DNA of 64,000 bases, taken from contig NZ_CP160631.1 in assembly GCF_040783975.1 (NCBI RefSeq), positions 1,488,001 to 1,552,000 of the forward strand, given 5' to 3'. The position numbers and the translations under genes are program-made. Below, piece after piece: positions 9,646-19,892 of the stretch. The stretch is from Pantoea sp. Ep11b (GTDB lineage: Bacteria; Pseudomonadota; Gammaproteobacteria; Enterobacterales; Enterobacteriaceae). The stretch's first letter is position 1. Each line of letters opens with the position of its first letter. The notes under the pieces were generated by a model that searched no databases, was not told the origin of the DNA, and saw only the letters and a program-made list of their open reading frames with translations.

Positions 9646-10866
9646 ATGAGTAGCGTAGATATTCTCGTTCCCGACCTGCCTGAATCGGTTGCCGATGCCT
9701 CAGTGGCAACCTGGCACAAAAAACCAGGCGATGCCGTCACGCGCGATGAAGTGCTGGTTGAAATCGAAACCGATAAAGTGGTGCTGGAAGTGCCAGCCGC
9801 TGCTGACGGTATCCTGGAAGCCGTTCTGGAAGAAGAGGGCGCCACCGTCACTTCCCGCCAGATCCTGGGTCGCCTGAAAGAGGGCAACAGTGCCGGTAAA
9901 GAGACCAGCGCGAAGTCTGAAAGCAAAGAGTCTACCCCGGCTCAGCGTCAGACCGCGTCTCTGGAAGAAGAGAGCAACGATGCGCTCAGCCCGGCGATTC
10001 GCCGCCTGATTGCCGAGCACAACCTGGATGCCTCGCAGATCAAAGGCAGCGGTGTGGGCGGACGTCTGACCCGCGAAGATGTTGAAAAACATCTGGCGAA
10101 CGCGCCAAAGGCCAGCAGCGCCGCACCGGCAGCGGATAGCGCCGCGGTCCAGCAGCCTGTTGCGAATCGCAGCGAAAAACGCGTGCCGATGACGCGTCTG
10201 CGCAAGCGCGTGGCCGAGCGTCTGCTGGAAGCGAAAAACAGCACCGCGATGCTGACGACCTTCAATGAAATCAACATGAAGCCGATCATGGACCTGCGTA
10301 AGCAGTATGGCGAGGCGTTTGAGAAGCGCCACGGCGTACGTCTGGGCTTTATGTCTTTCTACCTGAAAGCGGTAGTTGAAGCGCTGAAACGCTATCCGGA
10401 AGTGAATGCGTCTATCGATGGCGAAGATGTGGTTTACCATAACTACTTCGATGTCAGCATCGCCGTCTCCACGCCGCGTGGCCTGGTGACACCGGTTCTG
10501 CGCGATGTGGATGCGCTGAGCATGGCGGACATTGAGAAGAAAATCAAAGAGCTGGCTGTGAAAGGCCGTGATGGCAAGCTGACCGTTGAAGATCTCACCG
10601 GCGGTAACTTCACCATCACCAACGGCGGCGTCTTTGGTTCACTGATGTCCACCCCGATCATCAACCCACCGCAGAGCGCCATCCTGGGTATGCACGCTAT
10701 CAAAGATCGCCCGATGGCGGTCAATGGTCAGGTTGTCGTGCTGCCAATGATGTACCTGGCACTCTCTTATGACCACCGTCTGATCGATGGCCGCGAATCA
10801 GTGGGTTATCTGGTTGCAGTGAAAGAGATGCTGGAAGATCCGGCGCGCCTGCTGCTGGATGTCTGA
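9646..10866 (+). CDS. sucB: Dihydrolipoyllysine-residue succinyltransferase (E2)
   Basis: Core of the 2-oxoglutarate dehydrogenase complex; it moves succinyl from lipoamide to CoA. The 406-residue protein has a lipoyl domain at 1-80 with the modified Lys44 in [13 protein letters not shown], a Ser/Ala/Glu-rich linker, a peripheral-subunit-binding domain around 110-150 ([15 protein letters not shown]), and the catalytic domain ending [11 protein letters not shown], where His and Asp are catalytic. An AAAAGGAAAG ribosome-binding site precedes the start. E3 (lpd) is encoded elsewhere, as usual. Confidence 0.98.
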   Translation: MSSVDILVPDLPESVADASVATWHKKPGDAVTRDEVLVEIETDKVVLEVPAAADGILEAVLEEEGATVTSRQILGRLKEGNSAGKETSAKSESKESTPAQRQTASLEEESNDALSPAIRRLIAEHNLDASQIKGSGVGGRLTREDVEKHLANAPKASSAAPAADSAAVQQPVANRSEKRVPMTRLRKRVAERLLEAKNSTAMLTTFNEINMKPIMDLRKQYGEAFEKRHGVRLGFMSFYLKAVVEALKRYPEVNASIDGEDVVYHNYFDVSIAVSTPRGLVTPVLRDVDALSMADIEKKIKELAVKGRDGKLTVEDLTGGNFTITNGGVFGSLMSTPIINPPQSAILGMHAIKDRPMAVNGQVVVLPMMYLALSYDHRLIDGRESVGYLVAVKEMLEDPARLLLDV

Positions 10867-10874
10867 TTTTCACC

Positions 10875-10893
10875 GGGCGCGCCTCGCGCGCCC
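10875..10893 (+). other. Perfect GC hairpin between sucB and sucC
   Basis: GGGCGCGC-CTC-GCGCGCCC is a perfect 8-bp stem with a 3-base loop, nine bases after the sucB stop and with no U-tract. It probably shapes message processing or relative stability within sucABCD rather than ending transcription. Confidence 0.6.
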
Positions 10894-10933
10894 AACCTCA
10901 TTACTCTTTTCAGACCTGAATGGATAGAACATC

Positions 10934-12100
10934 ATGAACTTACACGAATACCAGGCGAAACAGCTGTTTGCACGGTATGGCATGCCGGCACCAACGGGTT
11001 ACGCCTGTACTACACCACGCGAAGCGGAAGAAGCAGCCTCTAAAATTGGCGCAGGCCCGTGGGTAGTTAAATGTCAGGTTCATGCCGGTGGCCGCGGTAA
11101 AGCGGGCGGTGTGAAAGTGGTTAACAGCAAAGAAGAGATCCGTGCTTTTGCTGAGAACTGGCTGGGCAAGCGCCTGGTAACCTATCAGACAGATGCAAAC
11201 GGTCAGCCGGTTAACCAGATTCTGGTGGAAGCGGCGACAGATATCGATCAGGAGCTCTACCTGGGCGCCGTGGTCGATCGCGCGACGCGTCGCGTCATTT
11301 TCATGGCCTCTACTGAAGGTGGCGTGGAAATTGAGAAAGTCGCGGAAGAGACCCCGCACCTGATCCACAAAATGGCGCTGGACCCGCTGACCGGGCCACA
11401 GCCATATCAGGGCCGCGAACTGGCCTTCAAACTGGGCCTGACCGGTAAGCTGGTTGGTCAGTTCACCAAGATCTTCATGGGTCTGGCGACGCTGTTCCTG
11501 GAGCGCGACCTGGCGATGGTTGAAATCAACCCGCTGGTCATCACTAAACAGGGCGATCTGATCTGTCTGGATGGCAAACTGGGTGCCGATGGCAATGCGC
11601 TGTTCCGTCAGCCAGAGCTGCGCGAAATGCGCGATCCAAGCCAGGAAGACCCGCGTGAAGCCCATGCTACGCAGTGGGAACTGAACTATGTTGCGCTGGA
11701 AGGCAACATCGGTTGTATGGTTAACGGCGCAGGCCTGGCGATGGGCACCATGGACATCGTTAAGCACCACGGCGGTCAGCCAGCCAACTTCCTGGATGTC
11801 GGCGGCGGCGCAACCAAAGAGCGCGTAACCGAAGCCTTCAAAATCATCCTGTCTGACGATGCGGTGAAAGCCGTCTTCGTAAACATCTTCGGCGGCATCG
11901 TACGCTGCGACCTGATTGCCGACGGCATCATCGGCGCCGTCGCTGAAGTGGGTGTGAACGTGCCGGTAGTGGTACGTCTGGAAGGTAACAACGCCGAGCT
12001 GGGCGCCCAGAAACTGGCGGACAGCGGTCTGAACATCATTGCAGCAACCAGCCTGACAGACGCCGCACAGCGTGTTGTTGCTGCCGCGGAGGGTAAATAA
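10934..12100 (+). CDS. sucC: Succinyl-CoA synthetase beta subunit (ADP-forming)
   Basis: Forms the heterotetramer with SucD that makes ATP and succinate from succinyl-CoA. The 388-residue protein starts [16 protein letters not shown] and has the ATP-grasp fold with [13 protein letters not shown] near residue 50. The C-terminal CoA-ligase part contains [12 protein letters not shown] and IFGGIVRCD. Length equals the E. coli protein. The stop overlaps the sucD ATG by one base (TAATG), typical of equal-dose subunits. Confidence 0.98.
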   Translation: MNLHEYQAKQLFARYGMPAPTGYACTTPREAEEAASKIGAGPWVVKCQVHAGGRGKAGGVKVVNSKEEIRAFAENWLGKRLVTYQTDANGQPVNQILVEAATDIDQELYLGAVVDRATRRVIFMASTEGGVEIEKVAEETPHLIHKMALDPLTGPQPYQGRELAFKLGLTGKLVGQFTKIFMGLATLFLERDLAMVEINPLVITKQGDLICLDGKLGADGNALFRQPELREMRDPSQEDPREAHATQWELNYVALEGNIGCMVNGAGLAMGTMDIVKHHGGQPANFLDVGGGATKERVTEAFKIILSDDAVKAVFVNIFGGIVRCDLIADGIIGAVAEVGVNVPVVVRLEGNNAELGAQKLADSGLNIIAATSLTDAAQRVVAAAEGK

Positions 12101-12975
12101 TGTCCATTCTGATCGACAAAAACACCAAAGTCATCTGCCAGGGTTTCACTGGCGGCCAGGGGACTTTCCACTCTGAGCAGGCGCTGGCCTATGGTACGCA
12201 ACTGGTTGGCGGCGTGACCCCAGGTAAAGGCGGCACCACCCATCTCGGCCTGCCGGTGTTCAACACCGTGCGCGAAGCGGTAGAAGCCACCGGCGCCACC
12301 GCCACCGTGATCTACGTTCCGGCGCCTTTCTGCAAAGATGGCATCCTGGAAGCGATCGAAGCGGGCATCAAACTGATCATCACCATCACCGAAGGCATCC
12401 CGACGCTGGATATGCTGACCGTGAAAATGAAGCTGGATGAAGCGGGCGTGCGGATGATCGGTCCAAACTGCCCGGGCGTCATTACTCCAGGCGAATGCAA
12501 AATCGGCATCATGCCGGGCCACATTCACCAGCCGGGCCGCGTCGGCATCGTTTCCCGTTCCGGTACCCTGACGTATGAAGCGGTTAAGCAGACCACCGAT
12601 ATCGGTTACGGTCAGTCCACCTGCGTCGGCATCGGCGGTGACCCGATTCCGGGCTCTAACTTCATCGACATCCTGAAAATGTTCCAGGACGATCCGCAGA
12701 CGGAAGCGATCGTGATGATCGGTGAGATCGGCGGCAGCGCAGAAGAAGAAGCGGCTGCTTTCATCAAAGAGCATGTGACCAAGCCAGTAGTTGGCTACAT
12801 CGCAGGTGTGACTGCGCCGAAAGGCAAGCGTATGGGTCACGCCGGTGCGATCATCGCCGGTGGTAAAGGCACCGCAGATGAGAAGTTTGCTGCGCTGGAA
12901 GCCGCAGGCGTGAAAACCGTTCGCAGCCTGGCGGACATTGGTGACGCGGTGAAAGCCGTTTTACCTGCTCGCTGA
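12100..12975 (+). CDS. sucD: Succinyl-CoA synthetase alpha subunit
   Basis: CoA-binding, phosphohistidine-bearing subunit of succinyl-CoA synthetase. The 291-residue protein starts [21 protein letters not shown] with the CoA-binding Rossmann fold. It has [24 protein letters not shown] and the phosphorylated His in [10 protein letters not shown]. It is the last gene of the sdh-suc cluster and is followed 21 bases later by a clear terminator. In E. coli the sucD 3' end also yields the small RNA SdhX; I cannot tell whether an equivalent is made here. Confidence 0.98.
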   Translation: MSILIDKNTKVICQGFTGGQGTFHSEQALAYGTQLVGGVTPGKGGTTHLGLPVFNTVREAVEATGATATVIYVPAPFCKDGILEAIEAGIKLIITITEGIPTLDMLTVKMKLDEAGVRMIGPNCPGVITPGECKIGIMPGHIHQPGRVGIVSRSGTLTYEAVKQTTDIGYGQSTCVGIGGDPIPGSNFIDILKMFQDDPQTEAIVMIGEIGGSAEEEAAAFIKEHVTKPVVGYIAGVTAPKGKRMGHAGAIIAGGKGTADEKFAALEAAGVKTVRSLADIGDAVKAVLPAR

Positions 12976-12996
12976 GTCTGATCGACAGAGTGTAAG

Positions 12997-13021
12997 AAGC
13001 CACCTTCGGGTGGCTTTTTTT
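12997..13021 (+). terminator. Rho-independent terminator of the sdh-suc operon
   Basis: AAGCCACC-TTCG-GGTGGCTT with an extra-stable TTCG loop is followed by TTTTTTA, a textbook intrinsic terminator just after sucD. Confidence 0.93.
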
Positions 13022-13548
13022 ATGGGCGAAATGAACAGAACGACCGCCGTCAGCGGCGAGGGGAGGGGATGTCAGCTGACCATCACGCCCTCTGTTACGT
13101 TAACAGATAGTGACAATAGTAAATTATTATTCCACTTCATAGTTCATTAATGACATTTCATTAACAAGAAACCTACCCGACTCTATCTGGAAACTTATTG
13201 CGTTAATCCAGATCAATTAATCGCGATTTATATCCAACTATTCCGCTGGCAAAGCGCAGCGTTAAGGGCGTAAATTGCGCTGCATCAATCCAGCCTTTTA
13301 CATACATTTTCAAACGTCTGCTCATCCCGGGATGACACCCGCTTTCTCCTGTTTAAGCACGCGTTAATGAAAGCGTGGATTGACAATTCTCAGAGCTGCT
13401 TTATTCGCGACTCCCCTTGTCGGGCAGCTCACAGCCCTGTTCTGCGGGTAATAAAAACTGGAATTAATAAACAGCTGTTCCTGACTCTGATTACGTCCGA
13501 ATGTAACGCGCGCGTAACGGAGGCAAAAGCGAGGAGCAAGGAGTCCTT
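13022..13548. other. sucD-cydA intergenic region and long cydA leader
   Basis: This 527-base region holds no convincing gene. In E. coli the mngR/mngAB genes lie here; they are absent. An AT-rich core (about 13090-13230) contains an exact 8-base direct repeat TTCATTAA at 13143-13150 and 13157-13164, a candidate element for a global regulator such as ArcA or FNR, both known to control cydA in E. coli. Their consensus spacing is not exactly met. A 62-codon frame at 13367-13555 lacks support. AAGGAG before 13549 is the cydA ribosome-binding site. Confidence 0.6.
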
Positions 13549-15120
13549 ATGTTAGATATCGTCGAGCTGTCGCGGTTACAGTTTGCCTTAACGGCGATGT
13601 ACCATTTTCTGTTCGTCCCTTTAACGCTGGGTATGGCGTTTTTGCTGGCGATCATGGAAACGGTCTATGTCCTGAGCGGCAAACAGATTTATAAAGATAT
13701 GACCAAATTCTGGGGCAAGTTATTTGGCATTAACTTTGCGCTGGGTGTGGCCACCGGACTGACCATGGAATTTCAGTTCGGGACAAACTGGTCCTATTAC
13801 TCTCACTACGTCGGCGATATCTTTGGCGCGCCGCTCGCTATCGAAGGGCTGATGGCGTTCTTCCTGGAGTCCACCTTCGTCGGCTTGTTCTTCTTTGGCT
13901 GGGATCGGCTGGGTAAAGTGCAGCACATGGCGGTCACCTGGCTGGTGGCGCTGGGTTCAAACATGTCTGCCCTGTGGATTCTGGTCGCCAACGGCTGGAT
14001 GCAGAACCCCATCGCCTCTGAATTCAATTTCGAAACCATGCGCATGGAGATGGTGAGCTTTTCCCAGCTGGTACTTAATCCGGTGGCGCAGGTGAAATTC
14101 GTTCACACCGTGGCGGCGGGTTACACCACCGGGGCGATGTTTATTCTCGGCATCAGCGCCTGGTACATGCTGAAAGGCCGCGACCTCGCCTTCGCGAAAC
14201 GCTCCTTCGCTATCGCGGCCAGCTTTGGCATGGCAGCAGTGCTCTCCGTGATTCTGCTGGGCGACGAATCGGGCTATGAGATGGGCGACGTGCAGAAAAC
14301 CAAGCTGGCCGCTATCGAAGCGGAGTGGGATACCCAGCCAGCACCCGCCTCCTTCACCCTGTTTGGCCTGCCCGATCAGGCAACGCAGGAGAACCGCTAT
14401 GCCGTGCAGATCCCCTGGCTGCTGGGTCTGATCGCCACCCGTTCTGTCGATAAGCCGGTGACCGGCCTGAAAGATCTGATGGCGCAGCATGAAGTCCGCA
14501 TCCGTAACGGTATGAAAGCCTACACCCTGCTGAATGAACTGCGCAGTGGCAGCCAGGATCCGGCGGTGCGTGACGCCTTTAACCAGCACAAACAGGATCT
14601 CGGCTACGGCCTGCTGCTGAAACGCTATACCGACAACGTGGCGGATGCGACAGAAGCGCAGATCAAACAGGCGACGCAGGACTCCATCCCGCGCGTTGCG
14701 CCGCTCTACTTCGCGTTCCGCATCATGGTGCTGTGTGGCGTGCTGCTGCTGGGCATTATCACCCTCTCATTCTGGAGCGTAATACGTAATCGCGTAGGCA
14801 AAAACCGCCTGTTACTCAAGGCGGCGCTGTTCGGGATCCCGCTTCCCTGGATTGCCGTGGAGTCGGGCTGGTTCGTGGCGGAATATGGCCGTCAGCCCTG
14901 GGCAATCGGTGAGATCCTGCCGACCGCGGTAGCCAACTCCTCGCTGACCACCGGCGATCTGCTGTTCTCGATGATCCTGATCTGCGGACTCTACACGCTG
15001 TTCCTGGTGGCTGAGATGTATCTGATGTTTAAATTCGCCCGTTTGGGGCCGAGCAGCCTGAAAACCGGGCGTTATCACCATGAGCAGATCACGGCAACCC
15101 CCCGGCCGGTGCAGGGATAA
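13549..15120 (+). CDS. cydA: Cytochrome bd-I ubiquinol oxidase subunit I
   Basis: Haem-bearing, quinol-oxidising subunit of the high-affinity terminal oxidase. The 523-residue protein starts [19 protein letters not shown] with the haem b595 ligand His19 (E. coli numbering). It has nine hydrophobic segments, an enterobacterial long Q-loop (about residues 255-380), and the signature [13 protein letters not shown] near the C-terminus. The haem b558 ligands His186 and Met393 fall in matching positions ([17 protein letters not shown]). cydB follows after 11 bases. Confidence 0.98.
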   Translation: MLDIVELSRLQFALTAMYHFLFVPLTLGMAFLLAIMETVYVLSGKQIYKDMTKFWGKLFGINFALGVATGLTMEFQFGTNWSYYSHYVGDIFGAPLAIEGLMAFFLESTFVGLFFFGWDRLGKVQHMAVTWLVALGSNMSALWILVANGWMQNPIASEFNFETMRMEMVSFSQLVLNPVAQVKFVHTVAAGYTTGAMFILGISAWYMLKGRDLAFAKRSFAIAASFGMAAVLSVILLGDESGYEMGDVQKTKLAAIEAEWDTQPAPASFTLFGLPDQATQENRYAVQIPWLLGLIATRSVDKPVTGLKDLMAQHEVRIRNGMKAYTLLNELRSGSQDPAVRDAFNQHKQDLGYGLLLKRYTDNVADATEAQIKQATQDSIPRVAPLYFAFRIMVLCGVLLLGIITLSFWSVIRNRVGKNRLLLKAALFGIPLPWIAVESGWFVAEYGRQPWAIGEILPTAVANSSLTTGDLLFSMILICGLYTLFLVAEMYLMFKFARLGPSSLKTGRYHHEQITATPRPVQG

Positions 15121-15131
15121 GGAGAGCGACC

Positions 15132-16271
15132 ATGTTTGATTATGAAGTTCTGCGCTTTGTCTGGTGGCTGTTGATTGGCGTGCTGCTGATCGGTTTCGCG
15201 GTCGCCGATGGGTTTGATATGGGCGTCGGGATGCTGACGCGTATCCTGGGACGCACCGACACCGAACGGCGCGTCATGATTAACAGCATCGCCCCTCACT
15301 GGGACGGTAACCAGGTCTGGCTGATCACCGCGGGCGGTGCGCTGTTTGCGGCCTGGCCGATGGTCTACGCGGCGGCCTTCTCCGGCTTCTATGTGGCGAT
15401 GATTCTGGTGCTGGCGTCGCTGTTCTTCCGCCCGGTCGGCTTTGATTATCGTTCGAAGATTGAAGACACCCGCTGGCGCGCGGCCTGGGACTGGGGCATC
15501 TTCATTGGCAGTTTTGTGCCGCCGCTGGTGATCGGTGTGGCGTTCGGCAACCTGCTGCAGGGGGTCCCCTTCCATGCCGATGAGTATCTGCGTCTGTTCT
15601 ACACCGGCAACTTCTTCCAGCTGCTGAATCCGTTCGGGCTGCTGGCGGGTGTGGTGAGCGTCGCGATGATTCTGGCGCAGGGCGCAACGTATCTGCAGAT
15701 GCGCACCACGGGTGAGCTGCATCTGCGCGCACGCACCGCCGCGCAGCTTGCCGCGCTGGTGATGATGGTCTGCTTTATTCTGGCGGGCGTCTGGGTCAAC
15801 TATGGCATTCCGGGCTATGTCGTCACCAGCACAATGGATCACTTCGCGGCCTCGAACCCGCTGGGTAAAACCGTGGTGCGCGAAGCGGGGGCCTGGATGG
15901 TCAACTTCCGTCAGCATCCTGCGCTGTGGCTGTTCCCGCTGCTGGGCGTGGTGCTTCCGCTGCTGACGATTCTCTGCTCACGGATGGAGAAGGGCGCCTG
16001 GGCGTTCCTGTTCTCCTCACTGACGCTGGCCTGCGTCATCATGACCGCGGGCATTGCAATGTTTCCGTTTATCATGCCCTCCAGCACCGTGCCGGGCGTC
16101 AGTCTGACGATGTGGGATGCGACCTCCAGCCTGCTGACGCTGCAGACCATGACTGTGGCCGCCGTGATCTTCGTGCCGATCATTCTGGCTTACACCACCT
16201 GGTGCTACTGGAAGATGTTTGGCCGTATCACCAAAGAGCATATTGAAAGCAACAGTCACTCACTCTATTAA
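15132..16271 (+). CDS. cydB: Cytochrome bd-I ubiquinol oxidase subunit II
   Basis: Second large subunit of cytochrome bd-I. The 379-residue length equals E. coli CydB. The protein opens MFDYEVLRFVWWLLIGVLL, with the conserved FAVADGFDMGVG and the segment HWDGNQVWLITAGGALFAAWP. Multiple transmembrane helices are evident. GGAG precedes the ATG. It is followed 15 bases later by cydX. Confidence 0.98.
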   Translation: MFDYEVLRFVWWLLIGVLLIGFAVADGFDMGVGMLTRILGRTDTERRVMINSIAPHWDGNQVWLITAGGALFAAWPMVYAAAFSGFYVAMILVLASLFFRPVGFDYRSKIEDTRWRAAWDWGIFIGSFVPPLVIGVAFGNLLQGVPFHADEYLRLFYTGNFFQLLNPFGLLAGVVSVAMILAQGATYLQMRTTGELHLRARTAAQLAALVMMVCFILAGVWVNYGIPGYVVTSTMDHFAASNPLGKTVVREAGAWMVNFRQHPALWLFPLLGVVLPLLTILCSRMEKGAWAFLFSSLTLACVIMTAGIAMFPFIMPSSTVPGVSLTMWDATSSLLTLQTMTVAAVIFVPIILAYTTWCYWKMFGRITKEHIESNSHSLY

Positions 16272-16286
16272 TTAAGGAGATGTCGC

Positions 16287-16391
16287 ATGTGGTATTTTGC
16301 CTGGATTCTTGGCACCCTGCTGGCCTGTGCTTTTGGTATTGTGACCGCGCTGGCGATTGAGCAGGCTGATGCACAGGATGAGCCGCGCTGA
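16287..16391 (+). CDS. cydX: Cytochrome bd-I accessory small subunit CydX
   Basis: This 34-codon gene encodes a single-helix membrane peptide needed for stable, active cytochrome bd. It starts MWYFAWILGTLLACAFG, nearly identical to E. coli CydX, and ends with a short acidic tail. AAGGAGATGTCGC supplies the ribosome-binding site. Its stop overlaps the ybgE start by one base (TGATG). The tail is three residues shorter than in E. coli. Confidence 0.96.
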   Translation: MWYFAWILGTLLACAFGIVTALAIEQADAQDEPR

Positions 16392-16684
16392 TGCGTAAGC
16401 CCATCCGGATGCTCTACGACCTGATGGACAGGGGCCCGCTGCGGGCCCTTTCACTGCTGCTGGCGCTGGTCATGGCGGGGGCGGTGATGTGGGACCCGAC
16501 GCGCTCTGGCAGCCAGGCGGGACCGTTGCCGGCGCTGCAGGGGCTGGTGCTGATCTGGGCGGTCTGCACCGGCGTGATCCACGGCGTGGGTTTCCGGCCA
16601 CAGAAAAGCCGATGGCAGGCGCTCTTCACGCCGTTACCCGCCATGCTGGTATTGGGCCTGGCGCTTTACCGTTTTTACCTCTGA
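16391..16684 (+). CDS. ybgE: Cyd operon protein YbgE
   Basis: Small inner-membrane protein of the cyd operon (97 residues) with three predicted hydrophobic segments around residues 19-36, 48-65 and 78-95. It starts MRKPIRMLYDLMDRGPLRALSLL, typical of the YbgE family. It overlaps cydX by one base, so it is co-translated with the oxidase. Its molecular role is not established; a link to cytochrome bd rests on this conserved context. Confidence 0.93.
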   Translation: MRKPIRMLYDLMDRGPLRALSLLLALVMAGAVMWDPTRSGSQAGPLPALQGLVLIWAVCTGVIHGVGFRPQKSRWQALFTPLPAMLVLGLALYRFYL

Positions 16685-16700
16685 ATCCCCGTCTCACCGG

Positions 16701-16725
16701 CGCTGACAGTGAATTTATGTCAGCG
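16701..16725 (+). terminator. Candidate hairpin at the end of the cyd operon
   Basis: CGCTGACA and TGTCAGCG form a perfect 8-bp stem around a 9-base AT-rich loop shortly after the ybgE stop. There is no good U-tract, so termination may be incomplete and some transcription may enter ybgC-tol, as reported in E. coli. Confidence 0.5.
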
Positions 16726-16862
16726 TCTGGTCAATAAATCTCCCTGAAATCGTTCCGTTTGTTACGGAGCGATAATTATTTTCGTCTGGCTCTGGCGACC
16801 CATTCCCAACCCCAATTCTCTTGCGTATAGTAGCAACGTTTAAAACGAGGCCGGGATGTAGA

Positions 16863-17950
<1,088 letters not shown>

Positions 17951-17963
17951 ATAGAGGTTAATG

Positions 17964-18392
17964 ATGGCCAGAGTACGTGGTCGCAAAAGCCGCGACCTGA
18001 AGTCGGAAATCAACATCGTTCCGCTCCTGGACGTCCTGTTGGTGCTGTTGCTGATCTTCATGGCAACGGCGCCCATTATTACCCAGAGCGTGGAAGTGGA
18101 TCTGCCCGATGCGACCGACTCGAAAACCGTTTCCAGCGATGATAATCCGCCGGTGATTGTTGAAGTCGCGGGCGTAGGGCAATACAGCCTGGTCGTGGAT
18201 CATGACCGCATGGATCAACTTCCGCCAGAGCAGGTGATCAGCGAAGCGCAGCGTCGGCTGGAGGCGAATCCTAAGACGGTCTTTTTAATCGGGGGCGCGA
18301 AAGAGGTGCCTTACGATGAAATTATTAAAGCGCTGAACCTGCTGCACCAGGCGGGTGTTAAATCTGTCGGTTTGATGACGCAGCCGATTTAA
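17964..18392 (+). CDS. tolR: Tol-Pal system protein TolR
   Basis: Single-pass inner-membrane partner of TolQ. Residues 14-42 contain LKSEINIVPLLDVLLVLLLIFM with the conserved membrane Asp that carries protons. The periplasmic domain ends GVKSVGLMTQPI. Two ATGs occur in tandem; the second (17964) gives 142 residues, the E. coli length, and better spacing from AGAGG. tolA follows after 27 bases. Confidence 0.97.
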   Translation: MARVRGRKSRDLKSEINIVPLLDVLLVLLLIFMATAPIITQSVEVDLPDATDSKTVSSDDNPPVIVEVAGVGQYSLVVDHDRMDQLPPEQVISEAQRRLEANPKTVFLIGGAKEVPYDEIIKALNLLHQAGVKSVGLMTQPI

Positions 18393-18419
18393 AATCGAAC
18401 CGTTTTTTGGGAACCGAGT

Positions 18420-19778
18420 GTGTCGAAGGCAACCGAGCAAAACGAGAAGTTAAAGCGCGCGATAATCATTTCGGTGATTCTGCATATCGTGCTGATCGCG
18501 CTGCTGATATGGAGCTCGTTTAATGAGCACATTGACCCCAGCAGTGCGGGGGGCGGCGGCGGTGATATTGATGCGGTCATGGTCGATCCCGGTGCCGTTG
18601 TCAGTCAATACAATCGTCAGCAGAACCAGCAGAGCGACAGTCAGCGTGCTGAGCAGCAGCGTAAAAAGCAGGCGCAGCAGCAGGCTGAAGAGCTGCAGCA
18701 GAAACAGGCTGCTGAACAGCAGCGTCTGAAAGCGCTGGAGAAAGAGCGCTTAGCGGCGCAGGAAACGGCGAAAGAAGAGGCTAAGCAGCAGGCGGCCCAG
18801 CAGAAAGCGGCAGAAGAGGCGGCGAAGCAGGCGCAGGAGCAGCAGAAAACGGCTGAAGCGGCGGCGGCGAAAGCCAAAGCCGAGGCAAAAGCTCAGGCGG
18901 ATGCCCAGGCCAAAGCCGCTGCCGAAGAGGCGAAGCAGGCGGCAGCCGAAGCAAAAAAGCAGGCTGATCAGCAGGCCAAAGCCGCCGCAGCGGCGGCGGC
19001 CAAAGAGAAAGCCGTAGCCGAAGCGAAGGCTAAATCGGAAGCGGCCGCCGAAGCCAAAGCAAAAGCCGCTGCTGACGCGAAAGCCAAAGCGGCGGAAGAG
19101 GCCAAAGCGAAGGCCGCCGAAGCCAAAGCTAAAGCGGCGGAAGAGGCGAAGGAGAAAGCTGCCGAAGCCAAAGCGAAGGCGGCGGAAGAGGCGAAAGAAA
19201 AAGCTGCCGAGGCAGCCAAAGAGAAAGCCGCCGAAGCGGCCAAAGCGAAAGCCGAAGCGGCGAAAGAGGCCGCGAAAGAGAAGGCCGAAGCCGCAGCGAA
19301 AGCCAAAGCGGATGCGGCCGCAAAAGCCAAAGCGGATGCCGCGGCAAAAGCCAAAGCTGACGCGAAAGCGAAAGCGGCCGCCGATGCGGCGAATGACAGC
19401 GACGTCGATGATTTACTGGGCGGCCTGACGTCCGGTAAAAATGCACCGAAAAGCGGTGCCTCCGGTGGCGCAGCAGGGCAGGGAAACCAGAAGAAAGCCG
19501 GTGCAACAGGCGCGGAAATCAACTCCTACATGGGACAGGTGGTCAGTGCGATTCAGAGCCGGTTCTATGATGCGGATCTCTATCGCGGAAAAACCTGTGA
19601 TTTGCGGATTAAACTTGCGCCTGATGGATTGTTGATTGATGTTAAGGCAGAGGGGGGCGATCCTGCGCTCTGCCAGGCCGCGATTGCAGCCGCCAGACAG
19701 GCACGAATTCCGAAGCCGCCTTCGCAGGCGGTCTACGAAGTGTTTAAAAACGCCCCGATGCGTTTTAAACCGCAATAA
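18420..19778 (+). CDS. tolA: Tol-Pal system protein TolA
   Basis: Spans the periplasm to link the TolQR motor to Pal and TolB at the outer membrane. The GTG start gives 452 residues: an N-terminal membrane helix (about 14-34), a very long Ala/Lys/Glu/Gln helix (about 65-315), and a C-terminal globular domain with the paired cysteines of KTCDLRIKL and GGDPALCQAA. Within the helix, three near-identical 15-residue units (221-265) and three 8-residue units (292-315) are visible, which suggests length variation by slippage. It is about 30 residues longer than E. coli TolA. Reverse-strand frames across the helix are composition artefacts. Confidence 0.97.
   Translation: MSKATEQNEKLKRAIIISVILHIVLIALLIWSSFNEHIDPSSAGGGGGDIDAVMVDPGAVVSQYNRQQNQQSDSQRAEQQRKKQAQQQAEELQQKQAAEQQRLKALEKERLAAQETAKEEAKQQAAQQKAAEEAAKQAQEQQKTAEAAAAKAKAEAKAQADAQAKAAAEEAKQAAAEAKKQADQQAKAAAAAAAKEKAVAEAKAKSEAAAEAKAKAAADAKAKAAEEAKAKAAEAKAKAAEEAKEKAAEAKAKAAEEAKEKAAEAAKEKAAEAAKAKAEAAKEAAKEKAEAAAKAKADAAAKAKADAAAKAKADAKAKAAADAANDSDVDDLLGGLTSGKNAPKSGASGGAAGQGNQKKAGATGAEINSYMGQVVSAIQSRFYDADLYRGKTCDLRIKLAPDGLLIDVKAEGGDPALCQAAIAAARQARIPKPPSQAVYEVFKNAPMRFKPQ
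19080..19214 (+). repeat. Three 45-bp tandem units in tolA
   Basis: Three consecutive 45-base units (19080-19124, 19125-19169, 19170-19214) encode the 15-residue pattern KAKAAEEAKxKAAEA. Codon choice differs slightly between units, so they are not a very recent duplication. Confidence 0.85.
19293..19364 (+). repeat. Three 24-bp tandem units in tolA
   Basis: Three 24-base units (19293-19316, 19317-19340, 19341-19364) each encode AAKAKADA at the C-terminal end of the long TolA helix. Confidence 0.85.
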
Positions 19779-19892
19779 TGCAGTAACGGGCGGCAAGTTG
19801 ATCTATGGTTAGCTTGCCGTACTAAGTCTTACTCGTGGTTTCCAGGAACAGTGCCAATTATCGTGGACTGAGGTTCAGATAAGGGAGATAAA

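Noticed and set aside
13367..13555. 62-codon frame before cydA
   Set aside because: No ribosome-binding site or family resemblance; it runs into the cydA start region and lies in an AT-rich leader.
18968..19522. 184-codon reverse-strand frame across tolA
   Set aside because: It is an artefact of the Ala/Lys-rich TolA helix; the translation is low-complexity Ala/Phe/Ser with no signature or ribosome-binding site.
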